DNA of 44,410 nucleotides from Nitrosovibrio tenuis (GTDB taxonomy: Bacteria > Pseudomonadota > Gammaproteobacteria > Burkholderiales > Nitrosomonadaceae): NCBI RefSeq assembly GCF_900109785.1, contig NZ_FOBH01000017.1:1-44410 (forward strand). The letters run 5' to 3'. Every line of letters begins with the position of its first letter. Positions within the stretch are counted from its first letter, which is position 1. The position numbers and the translations under genes are program-made. Of this stretch, positions 36,323-44,410 are shown in pieces. Below the pieces are notes generated by a model, which ran no database searches, was not told where the DNA came from, and saw only the letters and a program-made list of their open reading frames with translations.

Positions 36323-38046
36323 GCTTCGTACTGCACGGTGTGGGCGTTTCCAGTGGCATCGCCATAGGACATGCTCATCTTGCTTCGCACGCCGCGCTGG
36401 AGGTGGCCCATCACATCGTACCCCCGGGCCAGGTCAGCAATGAGATATCCCGGCTGGATACCGCGTTTACGGCGGTGCGAGAGGAGCTTGAGGCGCTGCA
36501 TGCATCCGTTGTCAGCGGCCCTGCAGCCGCGGAATACGGTGCATTTCTGGATTTACACCGGATGATTCTGGACGATCCCACGCTTTCCACCGCGGCCAAG
36601 GCCTATATTGCGCAAAATCAGTGCAACGCCGAATGGGCTATTACCCAGCAGATGGATGTACTGATGGCGCAATTTGAGGAAATCGAAGACGTCTATCTTC
36701 GAGAGCGCAAAACTGATGTGATTCAAGTGGTGGAGCGCGTGCTGAAAGTATTGCTGGGTCATCCCGGATATATTCCGCCGATACTCAAGCGGGATGGCGA
36801 CAGCGTCCTTGTCGCCCATGATTTAAGTCCCGCCGACGTGATCCAGTACCGGCAGCATTCCTTTACCGCGTTTCTGACTGATCTGGGCGGCTTGACTTCA
36901 CACACCGCTATCGTGGCGCGCAGCCTCAACATTCCCTCTATCGTAGCGCTACATCATGCGCGCCGGTTGATCCGCGACAATGACGTCCTGATTGTAGATG
37001 GCACACAGGGCGTGGTAATTGTCGATCCTGATGAGCACGTGCTGGCGGAATACCGGTTGCGTCAGAGTCAGCTTGAACTGGAAAAGCAAAAGCTCAAACG
37101 CATCAAGACGACCGTTGCCGCGACGCTCGATGGGACGATGGTGGAACTATACGCAAATATTGAGCTGCCGTCGGACGTCGAACAGGTGAAGGAAAATGGC
37201 GCTACAGGTATAGGTCTGTTTCGCAGTGAGTTTCTGTTTCTTAATCGCAGTACCCTGCCTGATGAGGATGAACAATTCGAAGCTTATCGCACCGTGGCAC
37301 GAAAAATGCGGGGTCTGCCCGTCACCATACGTACGTTTGACCTGGGAGCGGACAAAAACCTCGACAGCGCAAAGCGGGTGGCCGCCAACCCGGCGTTGGG
37401 GCTACGCGCCATCCGCCTGAGTCTGGCTGAACCACAAATGTTCAATACGCAATTGCGCGCCATCCTTCGGGCCTCACGTTATGGTCAAATTCGAATCCTG
37501 GTACCAATGCTCTCCAGTGTTGCCGAGATCACTCAGACATTACATTTGATTGAAAACGCCAAGCAGAGCTTGCGCCAGGAAAAAATTTCCTTCGATGAAA
37601 GCATACAGATAGGCGGTATGGTTGAAATTCCGGCTGCGGCGCTATCCCTCGATGTTTTCATGCGCAAGCTGGATTTCCTGTCGATCGGTACGAATGATCT
37701 GATTCAGTACACGCTCGCGATAGACCGTGCCGATGATTCTGTTGCACACCTCTACGATTCATTGCATCCGGCAGTGTTGCGGCTAGTGGCGCACATTATC
37801 CGCAGCGCCAATCGAACCGGTATACCTGTCGCGGTTTGCGGCGAAATTGCCGGCGATATAATATTTACTCGATTGCTATTGGGTTTTGGGCTGCGTCTGT
37901 TTTCCATGCACCCAGCACAACTGCTGACTGTAAAGCGAGAAGTTTTGAGGAGCAGTCTGCCTGACATCATGCCGTTCACGCGGAAAATTCTCAAATCCGA
38001 TGATCCGGACAAGATCCACGCCTTATTGACCAAGCTCAATAGCTGA
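36319..38046 (+). CDS. ptsI: PTS enzyme I (phosphoenolpyruvate-protein phosphotransferase)
   Basis: Enzyme I takes phosphate from phosphoenolpyruvate and gives it to HPr. The 575-residue product is of family length. It has the N-terminal GVGVSSGIAIGHAHL, the phosphorylated H195 in DLGGLTSHTAIVARSLNIPS, GIGLFRSEFLFLNR, RTFDLGADKNL, and C507 in AVCGEIAGD of the PEP-binding domain. The start is GTG within the end of ptsH (GTGA). With HPr and EIIA-Man it forms a complete phosphate chain without a sugar permease. Confidence 0.97.
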   Translation: MSFVLHGVGVSSGIAIGHAHLASHAALEVAHHIVPPGQVSNEISRLDTAFTAVREELEALHASVVSGPAAAEYGAFLDLHRMILDDPTLSTAAKAYIAQNQCNAEWAITQQMDVLMAQFEEIEDVYLRERKTDVIQVVERVLKVLLGHPGYIPPILKRDGDSVLVAHDLSPADVIQYRQHSFTAFLTDLGGLTSHTAIVARSLNIPSIVALHHARRLIRDNDVLIVDGTQGVVIVDPDEHVLAEYRLRQSQLELEKQKLKRIKTTVAATLDGTMVELYANIELPSDVEQVKENGATGIGLFRSEFLFLNRSTLPDEDEQFEAYRTVARKMRGLPVTIRTFDLGADKNLDSAKRVAANPALGLRAIRLSLAEPQMFNTQLRAILRASRYGQIRILVPMLSSVAEITQTLHLIENAKQSLRQEKISFDESIQIGGMVEIPAAALSLDVFMRKLDFLSIGTNDLIQYTLAIDRADDSVAHLYDSLHPAVLRLVAHIIRSANRTGIPVAVCGEIAGDIIFTRLLLGFGLRLFSMHPAQLLTVKREVLRSSLPDIMPFTRKILKSDDPDKIHALLTKLNS

Positions 38047-38321
38047 TTTGTCAAACCGATTATATTTTCTTCAGTCGAATAATGCGCGACGAACAGATGC
38101 AAACCAGGCAACCGTTCAGGTTGGATTTTTAGATGCGTATTTGAATATAATCACTGGTTACGGATCGCGACAGTAATTCTGCTAACCTTGTCACTACCAT
38201 AGGCGTTTTCCCATATGCAGGGAATCAAAATCGGTATTTATTCTGCCGGGCGCTTCCGCACGGGCGGGCTTCATAGTGGCAGCCCGTTCGACTGTAAGTT
38301 ATTCCTGAACGCTGTTACCTG

Positions 38322-39449
38322 ATGCAAGACTCCGGTTCCCTTGGCATCATTACACCGCAGGTTGCGCGCTTCGATGTGCCTCTACATTTAAAAAGTGGAG
38401 CGGTGCTCGACAGTTACGAACTGGTCTATGAAACATATGGCGAACTCAACGCGGCCAGATCCAATGGCGTACTGATATGCCATGCGCTGTCCGGGAACCA
38501 TCATCTCGCGGGGTATTACGACGACAACCCAAAGAGCGGAGGCTGGTGGAACAATATGATCGGCCCCGGCAAGTCCATCGATACCAAAAAGTTTTTTGTA
38601 GTCGGCGTAAATAATCTTGGTGGCTGCCATGGTTCTACCGGGCCTGCCAGCATGAATCCCAGGACGGGTAAATACTATGGTGCGGGCTTCCCAGTCGTGA
38701 CCGTGGAAGATTGGGTCAAAACGCAAGTACGGCTGGCGGACCACCTAGGCATTGACCAGTTTGCCGCAGTGGCTGGCGGCAGTCTGGGCGGCATGCAGGC
38801 TCTGCAATGGACGCTCGATTTTCCCGAAAGGGTACGGCATGCGCTGGTGATCGCCGCGGCCGCCAAGTTAACCGCGCAGAATATCGCATTCAACGACGTT
38901 GCACGCCAAGCCATCATTACCGACCCGGATTTTTACGGTGGAGATTACTATTCGCATGGAATGGTACCTCGGCGAGGTTTACGCCTTGCCCGCATGCTTG
39001 GGCACATCACCTACTTGTCGGATGACGCGATGGCCGCAAAGTTTGGACGGGAGTTGCGTAACGGTGCGCTCGCATTCGGTTTCGATGTCGAGTTCGAAAT
39101 CGAATCATATTTGCGCTATCAGGGGGATAAATTTGCCGACCAATTCGACGCCAATACCTATCTGCTGATGACCAAGGCGCTGGATTATTTTGATCCCGCA
39201 TTCCAGCACAGCAATGATTTAAGCGCCGCGTTCCGGGCCGCCAAGGCGAATTACCTGGTGCTGTCCTTTACTACGGACTGGCGCTTTTCGCCTGAGCGCT
39301 CGCGTGCCATTGTCAAAGCACTGCTGGACAACGAGCTGAACGTCAGCTATGCGGAAATCACTTCCAGCCATGGGCATGATTCCTTCCTGATGGAAGATCG
39401 CCATTATCATAAGCTGGTGCGGGCCTACATGGACAATATTGGTATATGA
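38322..39449 (+). CDS. metX: Homoserine O-acyltransferase
   Basis: MetX activates homoserine by O-acylation (acetyl or succinyl donor) in methionine synthesis. The 375-residue alpha/beta hydrolase has the oxyanion region [17 protein letters not shown], nucleophile S154 in [12 protein letters not shown], and the catalytic histidine in [12 protein letters not shown] near residue 350. Proteobacterial MetX enzymes of this type may use succinyl-CoA, so acetyl or succinyl specificity is left open. Upstream is a 275-bp gap in which I found no SAM riboswitch. Together with metW 190 bp downstream it forms the usual pair. Confidence 0.95.
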   Translation: MQDSGSLGIITPQVARFDVPLHLKSGAVLDSYELVYETYGELNAARSNGVLICHALSGNHHLAGYYDDNPKSGGWWNNMIGPGKSIDTKKFFVVGVNNLGGCHGSTGPASMNPRTGKYYGAGFPVVTVEDWVKTQVRLADHLGIDQFAAVAGGSLGGMQALQWTLDFPERVRHALVIAAAAKLTAQNIAFNDVARQAIITDPDFYGGDYYSHGMVPRRGLRLARMLGHITYLSDDAMAAKFGRELRNGALAFGFDVEFEIESYLRYQGDKFADQFDANTYLLMTKALDYFDPAFQHSNDLSAAFRAAKANYLVLSFTTDWRFSPERSRAIVKALLDNELNVSYAEITSSHGHDSFLMEDRHYHKLVRAYMDNIGI

Positions 39450-39639
39450 GGATATCGGCTGCCTGCGCTATTGACGCTTTCTCGGCGGGGCAAACAGGCT
39501 GTGGCAGTGACTCATGTAATTTGCTCTTGTACGTTGCTCTTGCAAGTTATTTGTCACCGATGGCTATCATCGTGACCAACTGGCGCTGTATCAATCATTA
39601 CTCCAACAGATAACGAGCCGTACGTTGTGACATATTGAT

Positions 39640-40242
39640 ATGACTACCTCATCAAACGTTTCCCGGCCCGATTTTGCCGTCATTGCCGCATGGGTGAAGC
39701 CAGGCGCCAAGGTGCTCGATCTTGGCTGCGGCGATGGCTCACTATTGTGTTTCTTGCGCGACGCCAGGAATACCCGCGGCTATGGCGTAGAAATTGACGA
39801 CGTCAACGTTCTGGCGTGTTTCAATAACGGCGTAAACGTGATTCAGAGCGACTTGGAATCCGGACTCCAAAGTTTTGAATCGGCATCGTTCGATTACGTG
39901 GTTCTATCACAAACCCTGCAGGCCGTAAAAAACACCGAGAGAATCATCAAGGAGATGCTGCGGGTAAGTAGCGAAGGTATTGTGTCATTCCCTAATTTTG
40001 GTTACTGGAAAAATCGCTTACAGGTTATGGCCGGCCATATGCCCATTTCAGAAACCCTGCCTTACCAGTGGTTCGACACTCCTAATATCCACAACTGTAC
40101 GCTGGGCGACTTTGAAGAGTTCTGCCATCAGCACGGCGCACGCATTCTCGAACGCAGGGTAATGAATAGAGATCATCCAATCACTTTTATGCCCAACCTG
40201 CTGGGTATGCTTGCCTTTTATCGATTCGAACAACAGAAGTGA
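39640..40242 (+). CDS. metW: Methionine biosynthesis protein MetW
   Basis: The 200-residue protein has a class I methyltransferase-like fold: VLDLGCGDGSLLCFL (SAM-binding motif I), YGVEIDDVNV, and the family segments LSQTLQAVKNTERIIKEMLRV, SFPNFGYWKNRLQVMAGHMPISETLPYQWFDTPNIH. MetW works together with MetX in methionine synthesis. In most genomes metX and metW are adjacent or overlap; here 190 bp without a visible gene separate them. Convergent with the AmpG-type gene, 9 bp away. Confidence 0.95.
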   Translation: MTTSSNVSRPDFAVIAAWVKPGAKVLDLGCGDGSLLCFLRDARNTRGYGVEIDDVNVLACFNNGVNVIQSDLESGLQSFESASFDYVVLSQTLQAVKNTERIIKEMLRVSSEGIVSFPNFGYWKNRLQVMAGHMPISETLPYQWFDTPNIHNCTLGDFEEFCHQHGARILERRVMNRDHPITFMPNLLGMLAFYRFEQQK

Positions 40243-40251
40243 CGCAGCGCG

Positions 40252-41640
40252 TTACTTATGAGGTGGAGGAAAATCCACCTTTTCAAATTTCGCCCGTCCA
40301 GCCAGCCATACTAAAATCAGTACCGGCAGGCCGAGTAATGCAGTACCGGTAAAAAAGCTCGCATAGCCGTAAGCATCGACGAATTCGCCGCTGAACCCGG
40401 CGATGAATTTGGGCAGCAGCAGCATCACCGAACTGAACAGTGCGTACTGAGTGGCGGAATAAGCCGAGTTGGTCAGCCCGGAAAGGTAGGCAATGAACGC
40501 GGAAGAGGCGATGCCGGCTGACAGATTATCGGCAGAAATGGTGAATACCAACCCCATTAGGTCATGACCGCGTCCTGCCAGCCAGACGAATAGCAGGTTG
40601 GTCGCGGCGGAGAGAACTGCTCCCAGAAATAGCGTTCGCATGATGCCGAGTTTTGCGGTGAGTACTCCGCCTATGGCTGCGCCGGCAATCGTCATGATGA
40701 CGCCGTAAACTTTTGAGACTGTTGCCACCTCGTCCTTGGTGTAACCCATGTCCACGTAAAAGGGGTTACTCATCACGCCCATTACAACATCCGAAATGCG
40801 ATAAAGCGCAATCAAAGCCAGGATCAGCAAAGCATGCCCTCCATGACGCACAATAAAATCTCTAAAGGGGGCTATCATGGCACCGTACAGCCAGGCCGCT
40901 ATTTGCTCGAGCTTCTCATTCAGATGCCAGTGTGCAATGGCTGTCCTGGCACGGGTCTCATTCTCCGAGATCAGATCTGCGAGGGGAACCTCGGGCTCGC
41001 GAATGATGAGGGTGGTAACGATGCCAACCGCCATGCATGCGGCCATCGTCAAATAGGCAATGCGCCATGGCGCATAGTCATAGGTAGCCTCCGACGGATC
41101 AACCGCGGCAGCAATCCATAAGGCTCCCGCGGAGGCCAGGATCATCGCCATGCGATAGCCCGCCTGATAAGTGGCAGCCATGGCTCCCTGGAGTCTTGGT
41201 GCTACGGCTTCGATTCGATAAGCGTCGAGCGCGATATCCTGAGTAGCCGAGGCAAATGCGACAGTCAACGCAAAAAAAACCGTATAGGTAAGATTCTCAA
41301 GCGGATCGTTGTTCGCCATGCCAACCAGGGCGACTGCAATGAGGATTTGCGACAGCAGCAGCCAGGCACGCCGGCGGCCCAGCAATGGCGTCAGTAGCGG
41401 CAGGGGCAGACGATCCACCAGCGGCGACCACATCCATTTGAAACCATAAGCAAGCCCGATCCAGCTCAAGTGGCCGATAGTGGCACGATCGATTCCTGCT
41501 TCTCGTAACCAGAACGAAAGTGTGCCCAGCACCAGCAGCAGCGGCAACCCCGCGGAGAAGCCCAGCGACAGCATTCCCAGAACCCTTGGATGCGTGTAAA
41601 TGCGAAAAGCATGGAGCCAGCCGGACAGGGCGGATGACAT
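40252..41640 (-). CDS. ampG: AmpG-family muropeptide transporter (MFS)
   Basis: AmpG proteins import anhydro-muropeptides released during cell-wall turnover, for recycling. The 462-residue product has about 12-14 membrane helices and the family segments LGFSAGLPLLLVLGTLSFWLREAGID, GLAYGFKWMWSPLVDR, LLGRRRAWLL, ATQDIALDAYRIE, MAATYQAGYRMAM and the late TNSAYSATQYALFSS. It is on the same strand as the exonuclease III gene, 83 bp downstream of it. Transport substrate is inferred from family. Confidence 0.92.
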   Translation of the reverse strand: MSSALSGWLHAFRIYTHPRVLGMLSLGFSAGLPLLLVLGTLSFWLREAGIDRATIGHLSWIGLAYGFKWMWSPLVDRLPLPLLTPLLGRRRAWLLLSQILIAVALVGMANNDPLENLTYTVFFALTVAFASATQDIALDAYRIEAVAPRLQGAMAATYQAGYRMAMILASAGALWIAAAVDPSEATYDYAPWRIAYLTMAACMAVGIVTTLIIREPEVPLADLISENETRARTAIAHWHLNEKLEQIAAWLYGAMIAPFRDFIVRHGGHALLILALIALYRISDVVMGVMSNPFYVDMGYTKDEVATVSKVYGVIMTIAGAAIGGVLTAKLGIMRTLFLGAVLSAATNLLFVWLAGRGHDLMGLVFTISADNLSAGIASSAFIAYLSGLTNSAYSATQYALFSSVMLLLPKFIAGFSGEFVDAYGYASFFTGTALLGLPVLILVWLAGRAKFEKVDFPPPHK

Positions 41641-41723
41641 TTATTCTGAAGTGGCTGTTCGAGCGCCAATATGGCGGTTCGCGTAGTGCGAAGGACACGA
41701 AATCAACCACCACCGGCTCGGAC

Positions 41724-42497
41724 TCATAAGGTATAGTCGTAGTCGATAATGAGCGGTGAGTGATCAGAGAAGCGATCCGTCTTGTATACCGAGACGCCGG
41801 TTGCTTTGCCGGCAATTTCCGGCGTAGCAATCTGATAATCTATGCGCCAGCCCACATTTTTGGCCCAGGCCTGCCCCCGATTGGACCACCACGTATATTG
41901 CTCAGGCTCTTGGTTGATCCGTCTGAACACATCAACAAATCCAAGCTCATCGAACACGCGGGTAAGCCATACCCGTTCTTCGGGCAGAAAACCGGAATTT
42001 TTTTGGTTGGAGCGCCAGTTTTTCAGATCGATCTCCTTGTGGGCGATATTCCAGTCACCGCATAAAACAATGTCCCTGCCGCAATCCGCGAGTTTTTTGA
42101 GGAAGGGAAAAAATTGTTCCATGAAATGGAATTTGGCGGCCTGGCGATGTTCGCCGCTGGAGCCGGAAGGCAGGTAGATCGATACCACGCTTAAACGGCC
42201 GAAGTTCATACACAGATAACGCCCCTCGACATCAATCTCTGAATTGCCGATGCCTTCGATTACATTGTCGGGCTTATGCCTGCTATAAATTCCTACCCCG
42301 CTGTAGCCCTTCTTCTGAGCACAGTGGAAGTAGCCATGATAGCCCCCCGGTGATGATATTTCACCGGCAATATCGCAGACCTGAGCTTTCAGCTCCTGTA
42401 CACAAACAATCTCTGCGTTTTGTATCGAAAGCCATCGGAAAAAACCCTTGCTCGCGGCGGAACGCACGCCATTCACGTTAAGCGTTATAATTCGCAT
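41724..42497 (-). CDS. xthA: Exodeoxyribonuclease III / AP endonuclease
   Basis: This enzyme cuts at abasic sites and trims 3' ends in base-excision repair. The 257-residue protein starts MRIITLNVNGVRSAASKG and has the metal- and DNA-binding motifs IVCVQELKAQ, GYSGVGIYSR, CGDWNIAHKEIDL, WWSNRGQAWAKNVGWRIDYQIA and the catalytic SDHSPLIIDYDY. A TTG two codons upstream is possible, but ATG at 42497 matches the family start. Divergent from pyrE with only about 30 bp between starts, so their promoters overlap or lie inside the opposite gene. Confidence 0.95.
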   Translation of the reverse strand: MRIITLNVNGVRSAASKGFFRWLSIQNAEIVCVQELKAQVCDIAGEISSPGGYHGYFHCAQKKGYSGVGIYSRHKPDNVIEGIGNSEIDVEGRYLCMNFGRLSVVSIYLPSGSSGEHRQAAKFHFMEQFFPFLKKLADCGRDIVLCGDWNIAHKEIDLKNWRSNQKNSGFLPEERVWLTRVFDELGFVDVFRRINQEPEQYTWWSNRGQAWAKNVGWRIDYQIATPEIAGKATGVSVYKTDRFSDHSPLIIDYDYTL

Positions 42498-42527
42498 AAA
42501 CAATTTTTCCGTTTGTCATATATATAG

Positions 42528-43169
42528 ATGTCCGATTTCCGGAAGGAGTTCATAAAGTTCGCCATCAGCCGCCATGTGCTGTGTTTTGGCGAATTCAAGA
42601 CCAAGGCAGGGCGGATGTCGCCTTACTTTTTCAATGCAGGGCTATTCAATGATGGCGACTCTCTCAGAAAGCTCGGACAATTTTACGCCAAAGCTATCCA
42701 GGCTGCCGAGCTTCCATTTGATATGCTTTTTGGCCCCGCCTATAAAGGCATCCCATTGGTGAGCGCTATCGCTATTGCCCTGGCCGAGAGCGGCCATAAC
42801 TTCCCTTTCTGTTTCAATCGCAAGGAAGTGAAGGATCATGGTGAAGGAGGAAACCTCGTGGGCGCTCCGCTTGCGGGGAGAGTGCTGATCGTTGACGATG
42901 TCATTTCCGCTGGTACATCAGTGCGGGAATCGGTTAACCATATTCATGCTTCGGGTGCTACACCTTGCGGGGTCGGTATTGCGCTTGACCGGATGGAACG
43001 AGGGAATGGGGCACTTTCGGCGACGCAAGAAGTTCATCATGCGTATGGCATTCAGGTCATCAGTATTGTCAATCTTGACGACATCATGAATTATCTGCGA
43101 GACAGCGAAGACCTGGGACACAATCTGCGCGCCATGCAGAATTATCGCGAACGATATGGAATCGGTTAG
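42528..43169 (+). CDS. pyrE: Orotate phosphoribosyltransferase
   Basis: PyrE joins orotate to PRPP to make orotidine monophosphate in pyrimidine synthesis. The 213-residue protein is of normal length, with VLCFGEFKTKAGRMSPYFFNAG, FGPAYKGIPLVSAIA, FNRKEVKDHGEGGNLVGA and the PRPP-binding VLIVDDVISAGTSVRES. No good ribosome site is seen before the ATG. Divergent from xthA, as in many proteobacteria. Confidence 0.97.
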   Translation: MSDFRKEFIKFAISRHVLCFGEFKTKAGRMSPYFFNAGLFNDGDSLRKLGQFYAKAIQAAELPFDMLFGPAYKGIPLVSAIAIALAESGHNFPFCFNRKEVKDHGEGGNLVGAPLAGRVLIVDDVISAGTSVRESVNHIHASGATPCGVGIALDRMERGNGALSATQEVHHAYGIQVISIVNLDDIMNYLRDSEDLGHNLRAMQNYRERYGIG

Positions 43170-43224
43170 TACAGGGAATTCACACAGTGAAGCAGGTGAT
43201 CTTCGTTAGGCGTAGGCGCGTATT

Positions 43225-43716
43225 TTACAAGGTTAATGGTTCTATCCGCCTGTCCTCTGGCGGTAGCGGCGGCAACGTAATTTCTCCCTTCGAGTCGAAG
43301 TTCCTTCCCCCACCAAATCCTGATCCTCCAAGTTGACCACGCAGCCGATAATCGGCTCTGGTACGGTCCCCGGTGGCAAAGCCGAATACATGACGAATGA
43401 TGGCGGTCGCGGGAACTGTGACCGGCACGGTAATTATGGTTTCTCCATAGCGCGGTATGGTACCGCGCTGATCGCTTACCCCGCTGGCGAAGCTCATTCC
43501 GCGCAAATCCAGATCAAGGGCGACGCCATCATAGTCCACCGATTGGTCACTATGATTCTGGATCCTGAGCTGGACCGCGAAACGCGCCTCCAGGCCCTTC
43601 CCCTCCAACGGCTCCATTCCGGCTACGGAGATGCGGAGCGGATCTTGCAGTGTAAAGGTCGCACATCCGAAAAGGATGTATACCAATCCTGAGATCAGCA
43701 CCCTGCGGAGATTCAT
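43225..43716 (-). CDS. LEA14-like (WHy-domain) lipoprotein
   Basis: The 163-residue protein begins MNLRRVLISGLVYILFGCATF, a lipoprotein signal peptide with a cysteine at residue 18. The mature part resembles late-embryogenesis-abundant type 2 (LEA14) domains: LEARFAVQLRIQNHSDQSVDYDGVALDLDLRGMSFASGVS and ETIITVPVTVPATAI. Such bacterial proteins are thought to act in stress protection, with no defined function. The frame is open upstream to 43782, but the signal peptide sets the start at 43716. Confidence 0.8.
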   Translation of the reverse strand: MNLRRVLISGLVYILFGCATFTLQDPLRISVAGMEPLEGKGLEARFAVQLRIQNHSDQSVDYDGVALDLDLRGMSFASGVSDQRGTIPRYGETIITVPVTVPATAIIRHVFGFATGDRTRADYRLRGQLGGSGFGGGRNFDSKGEITLPPLPPEDRRIEPLTL

Positions 43717-43849
43717 ACTGTGGACTGGTTTTACCTGTAACCCGGAATCATCCCGAATTGTTATGAATCGGCATTCGAACAAGCCCTTTCCACGGCTGCC
43801 TTACGGCCAGTCCGGCAAAATGAGGATTATTGGAAGGTTCAAAAGAGAA

Positions 43850-44148
43850 GAAGCTGGCCGATAAGCCGGGTTCTGTCGTGGACAATCATTCCTCTAGGCG
43901 CACAGTTGCCCATGCGCTCGAGCGACCTACCCACAGGCTCTGCGAGCAGCGTCATCGCCTGCCTATTTGGTCTTGCTCCGGATGGAGGTTACCGCGTTTC
44001 ACCGTAACTTAATACGCTCGTCTCTGTGGCCCTATTCCTCACCTTTCGGCGGCCGGCCATTAACCGGCATCCTGCTCTGTGGAGCCCGGACTTTCCTCTC
44101 CCCGCCCTTCATTGCTGAGAGACAGGCAGCGATTGTCTGGCCAACTTC
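43850..44148 (-). ncRNA. rnpB: RNase P RNA, bacterial class A
   Basis: The minus strand starts GAAGTTGGCCAGACAATCGC and ends GGCTTATCGGCCAGCTTC; these ends pair as helix P1. Universal core elements are present: GAGAGGAAAGTCCGGGCTCC near the 5' side, GGTGAGGAATAGGG, GTGAAACGCGGTAACCTCC, and GACAGAACCCGGCTTA near the 3' end. The length of about 300 bases is short for class A but all core blocks are visible. It is the catalytic RNA that matures the 5' ends of tRNAs. The exact 3' end may be a few bases further left. Confidence 0.95.
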
Positions 44149-44154
44149 GATAAC

Positions 44155-44183
44155 ATCATATCATTAACGATGGGAGGGAACAA
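44155..44183 (-). promoter_or_regulatory. Promoter of rnpB
   Basis: On the minus strand TTGTTC (44183-44178), a 17-base spacer, and TATGAT (44160-44155), followed after six bases by the first base of the RNase P RNA (44148). Spacing to the start is ideal; the -35 box is weak. Confidence 0.7.
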
Positions 44184-44246
44184 ATTTCAGGGAACTGTCC
44201 CTGCTTCGGGGCCGGAAAATAAACTTGCGCTTCGAGAAGCAGGGCT

Positions 44247-44280
44247 AAAAAAAAGCGGCTTCAACTTTCGTTGAAGCCGC
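44247..44280 (-). terminator. Strong terminator of a leftward gene lying beyond the right edge
   Basis: GCGGCTTCAAC (44255-44265), loop TTTC, GTTGAAGCCGC (44270-44280): an 11-bp perfect stem. The eight A at 44247-44254 become a T run on the minus strand, so it ends a transcript entering from the right. It keeps that transcript from running into rnpB. Confidence 0.88.
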
Positions 44281-44320
44281 GCTGTATTGAAGTGATGCAG
44301 GGTTGGAGCCTGATGCAGAG

Positions 44321-44395
44321 CTTAAGAGAATCTCAGAGAACTTAAGCGCAACTTAAGAGAGCTTAACTTAAGAGCAGCTAACTTAAGAACTTAAG
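44321..44395. repeat. Cluster of six CTTAAG palindromes
   Basis: CTTAAG occurs at 44321, 44341, 44352, 44367, 44382 and 44390, mostly in an AACTTAAG context with 8-20 bp between starts. The region lies between the leftward terminator and the window edge, so it is either the 3' end of a gene to the right or an intergenic repeat. Confidence 0.75.
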
Positions 44396-44410
44396 GCTCC
44401 GGTGCTTCTC

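Noticed and set aside
38047-38321. SAM or SAH riboswitch upstream of metX
   Set aside because: I looked for conserved riboswitch blocks and found none in this gap.

Overview
The window comes from the chromosome of a betaproteobacterial ammonia oxidiser, most likely Nitrosospira or a close relative. The best evidence is at the left edge: the first 35 residues of ammonia monooxygenase subunit C (amoC), reading leftward out of the window. A haem P460-type cytochrome, a caa3-like cytochrome oxidase cluster, a two-subunit glycine decarboxylase, the Acidithiobacillus-type GshA and the metX-metW pair fit the same group. The genus is an inference from the AmoC N-terminus and general gene content; no database comparison was possible.

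Layout. 1-3855: amoC points left, divergent from lolA-rarA-serS. 4078-5419: a redoxin and a cytochrome P460 on the minus strand; P460 has its own recognisable promoter and terminator. 5420-6538: a 1.1-kb AT-rich gene-free region with several inverted repeats. 6539-14249: the cytochrome oxidase locus coxB-coxA-small protein-ctaG-DUF2970-coxC, a convergent DUF2909 gene, then SURF1-SCO-like protein-ctaB-sco; no haem A synthase (ctaA) is present. 14294-18395: a GlcD-type flavoprotein, dolP and yraN (minus), rsmI and a tiny thioredoxin-like protein (plus). 18396-22893: degenerate repeats, sixA-like phosphatase, PRC-barrel protein, kup, tRNA-Arg(CCG), cytochrome c5-like protein. 22998-25555: apaH convergent with and overlapping a PlsC-type acyltransferase, and a PfkB-family kinase. 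25575-30950: a glycine cleavage locus on the minus strand (tandem glycine riboswitch, gcvT, gcvH, gcvPA, tpx, gcvPB, PfkB kinase).

31340-38046: an ExeA/DamX-like AAA-SPOR protein, then gshA, a MITE-like insertion, gshB, and an incomplete phosphotransferase chain (EIIA-Man, HPr, enzyme I). 38322-43716: metX, metW, AmpG-type transporter, exonuclease III, pyrE, a LEA14-like lipoprotein. 43850-44148: RNase P RNA on the minus strand with a good promoter. The right edge has a strong leftward terminator and a cluster of CTTAAG palindromes.

Most genes are conserved housekeeping or respiratory functions. The most interesting signals are structural: a 260-bp element with IS5-like ends and TTAA target duplication that appears to have split a formerly overlapping gshA-gshB pair (TAATG); the amo operon next to lolA where ftsK would be expected; tpx inside the gcv operon; ctaA missing from an otherwise complete oxidase cluster; and several unassigned hairpins and repeats that may be regulatory. 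I did not find a convincing wholly new multi-gene system.
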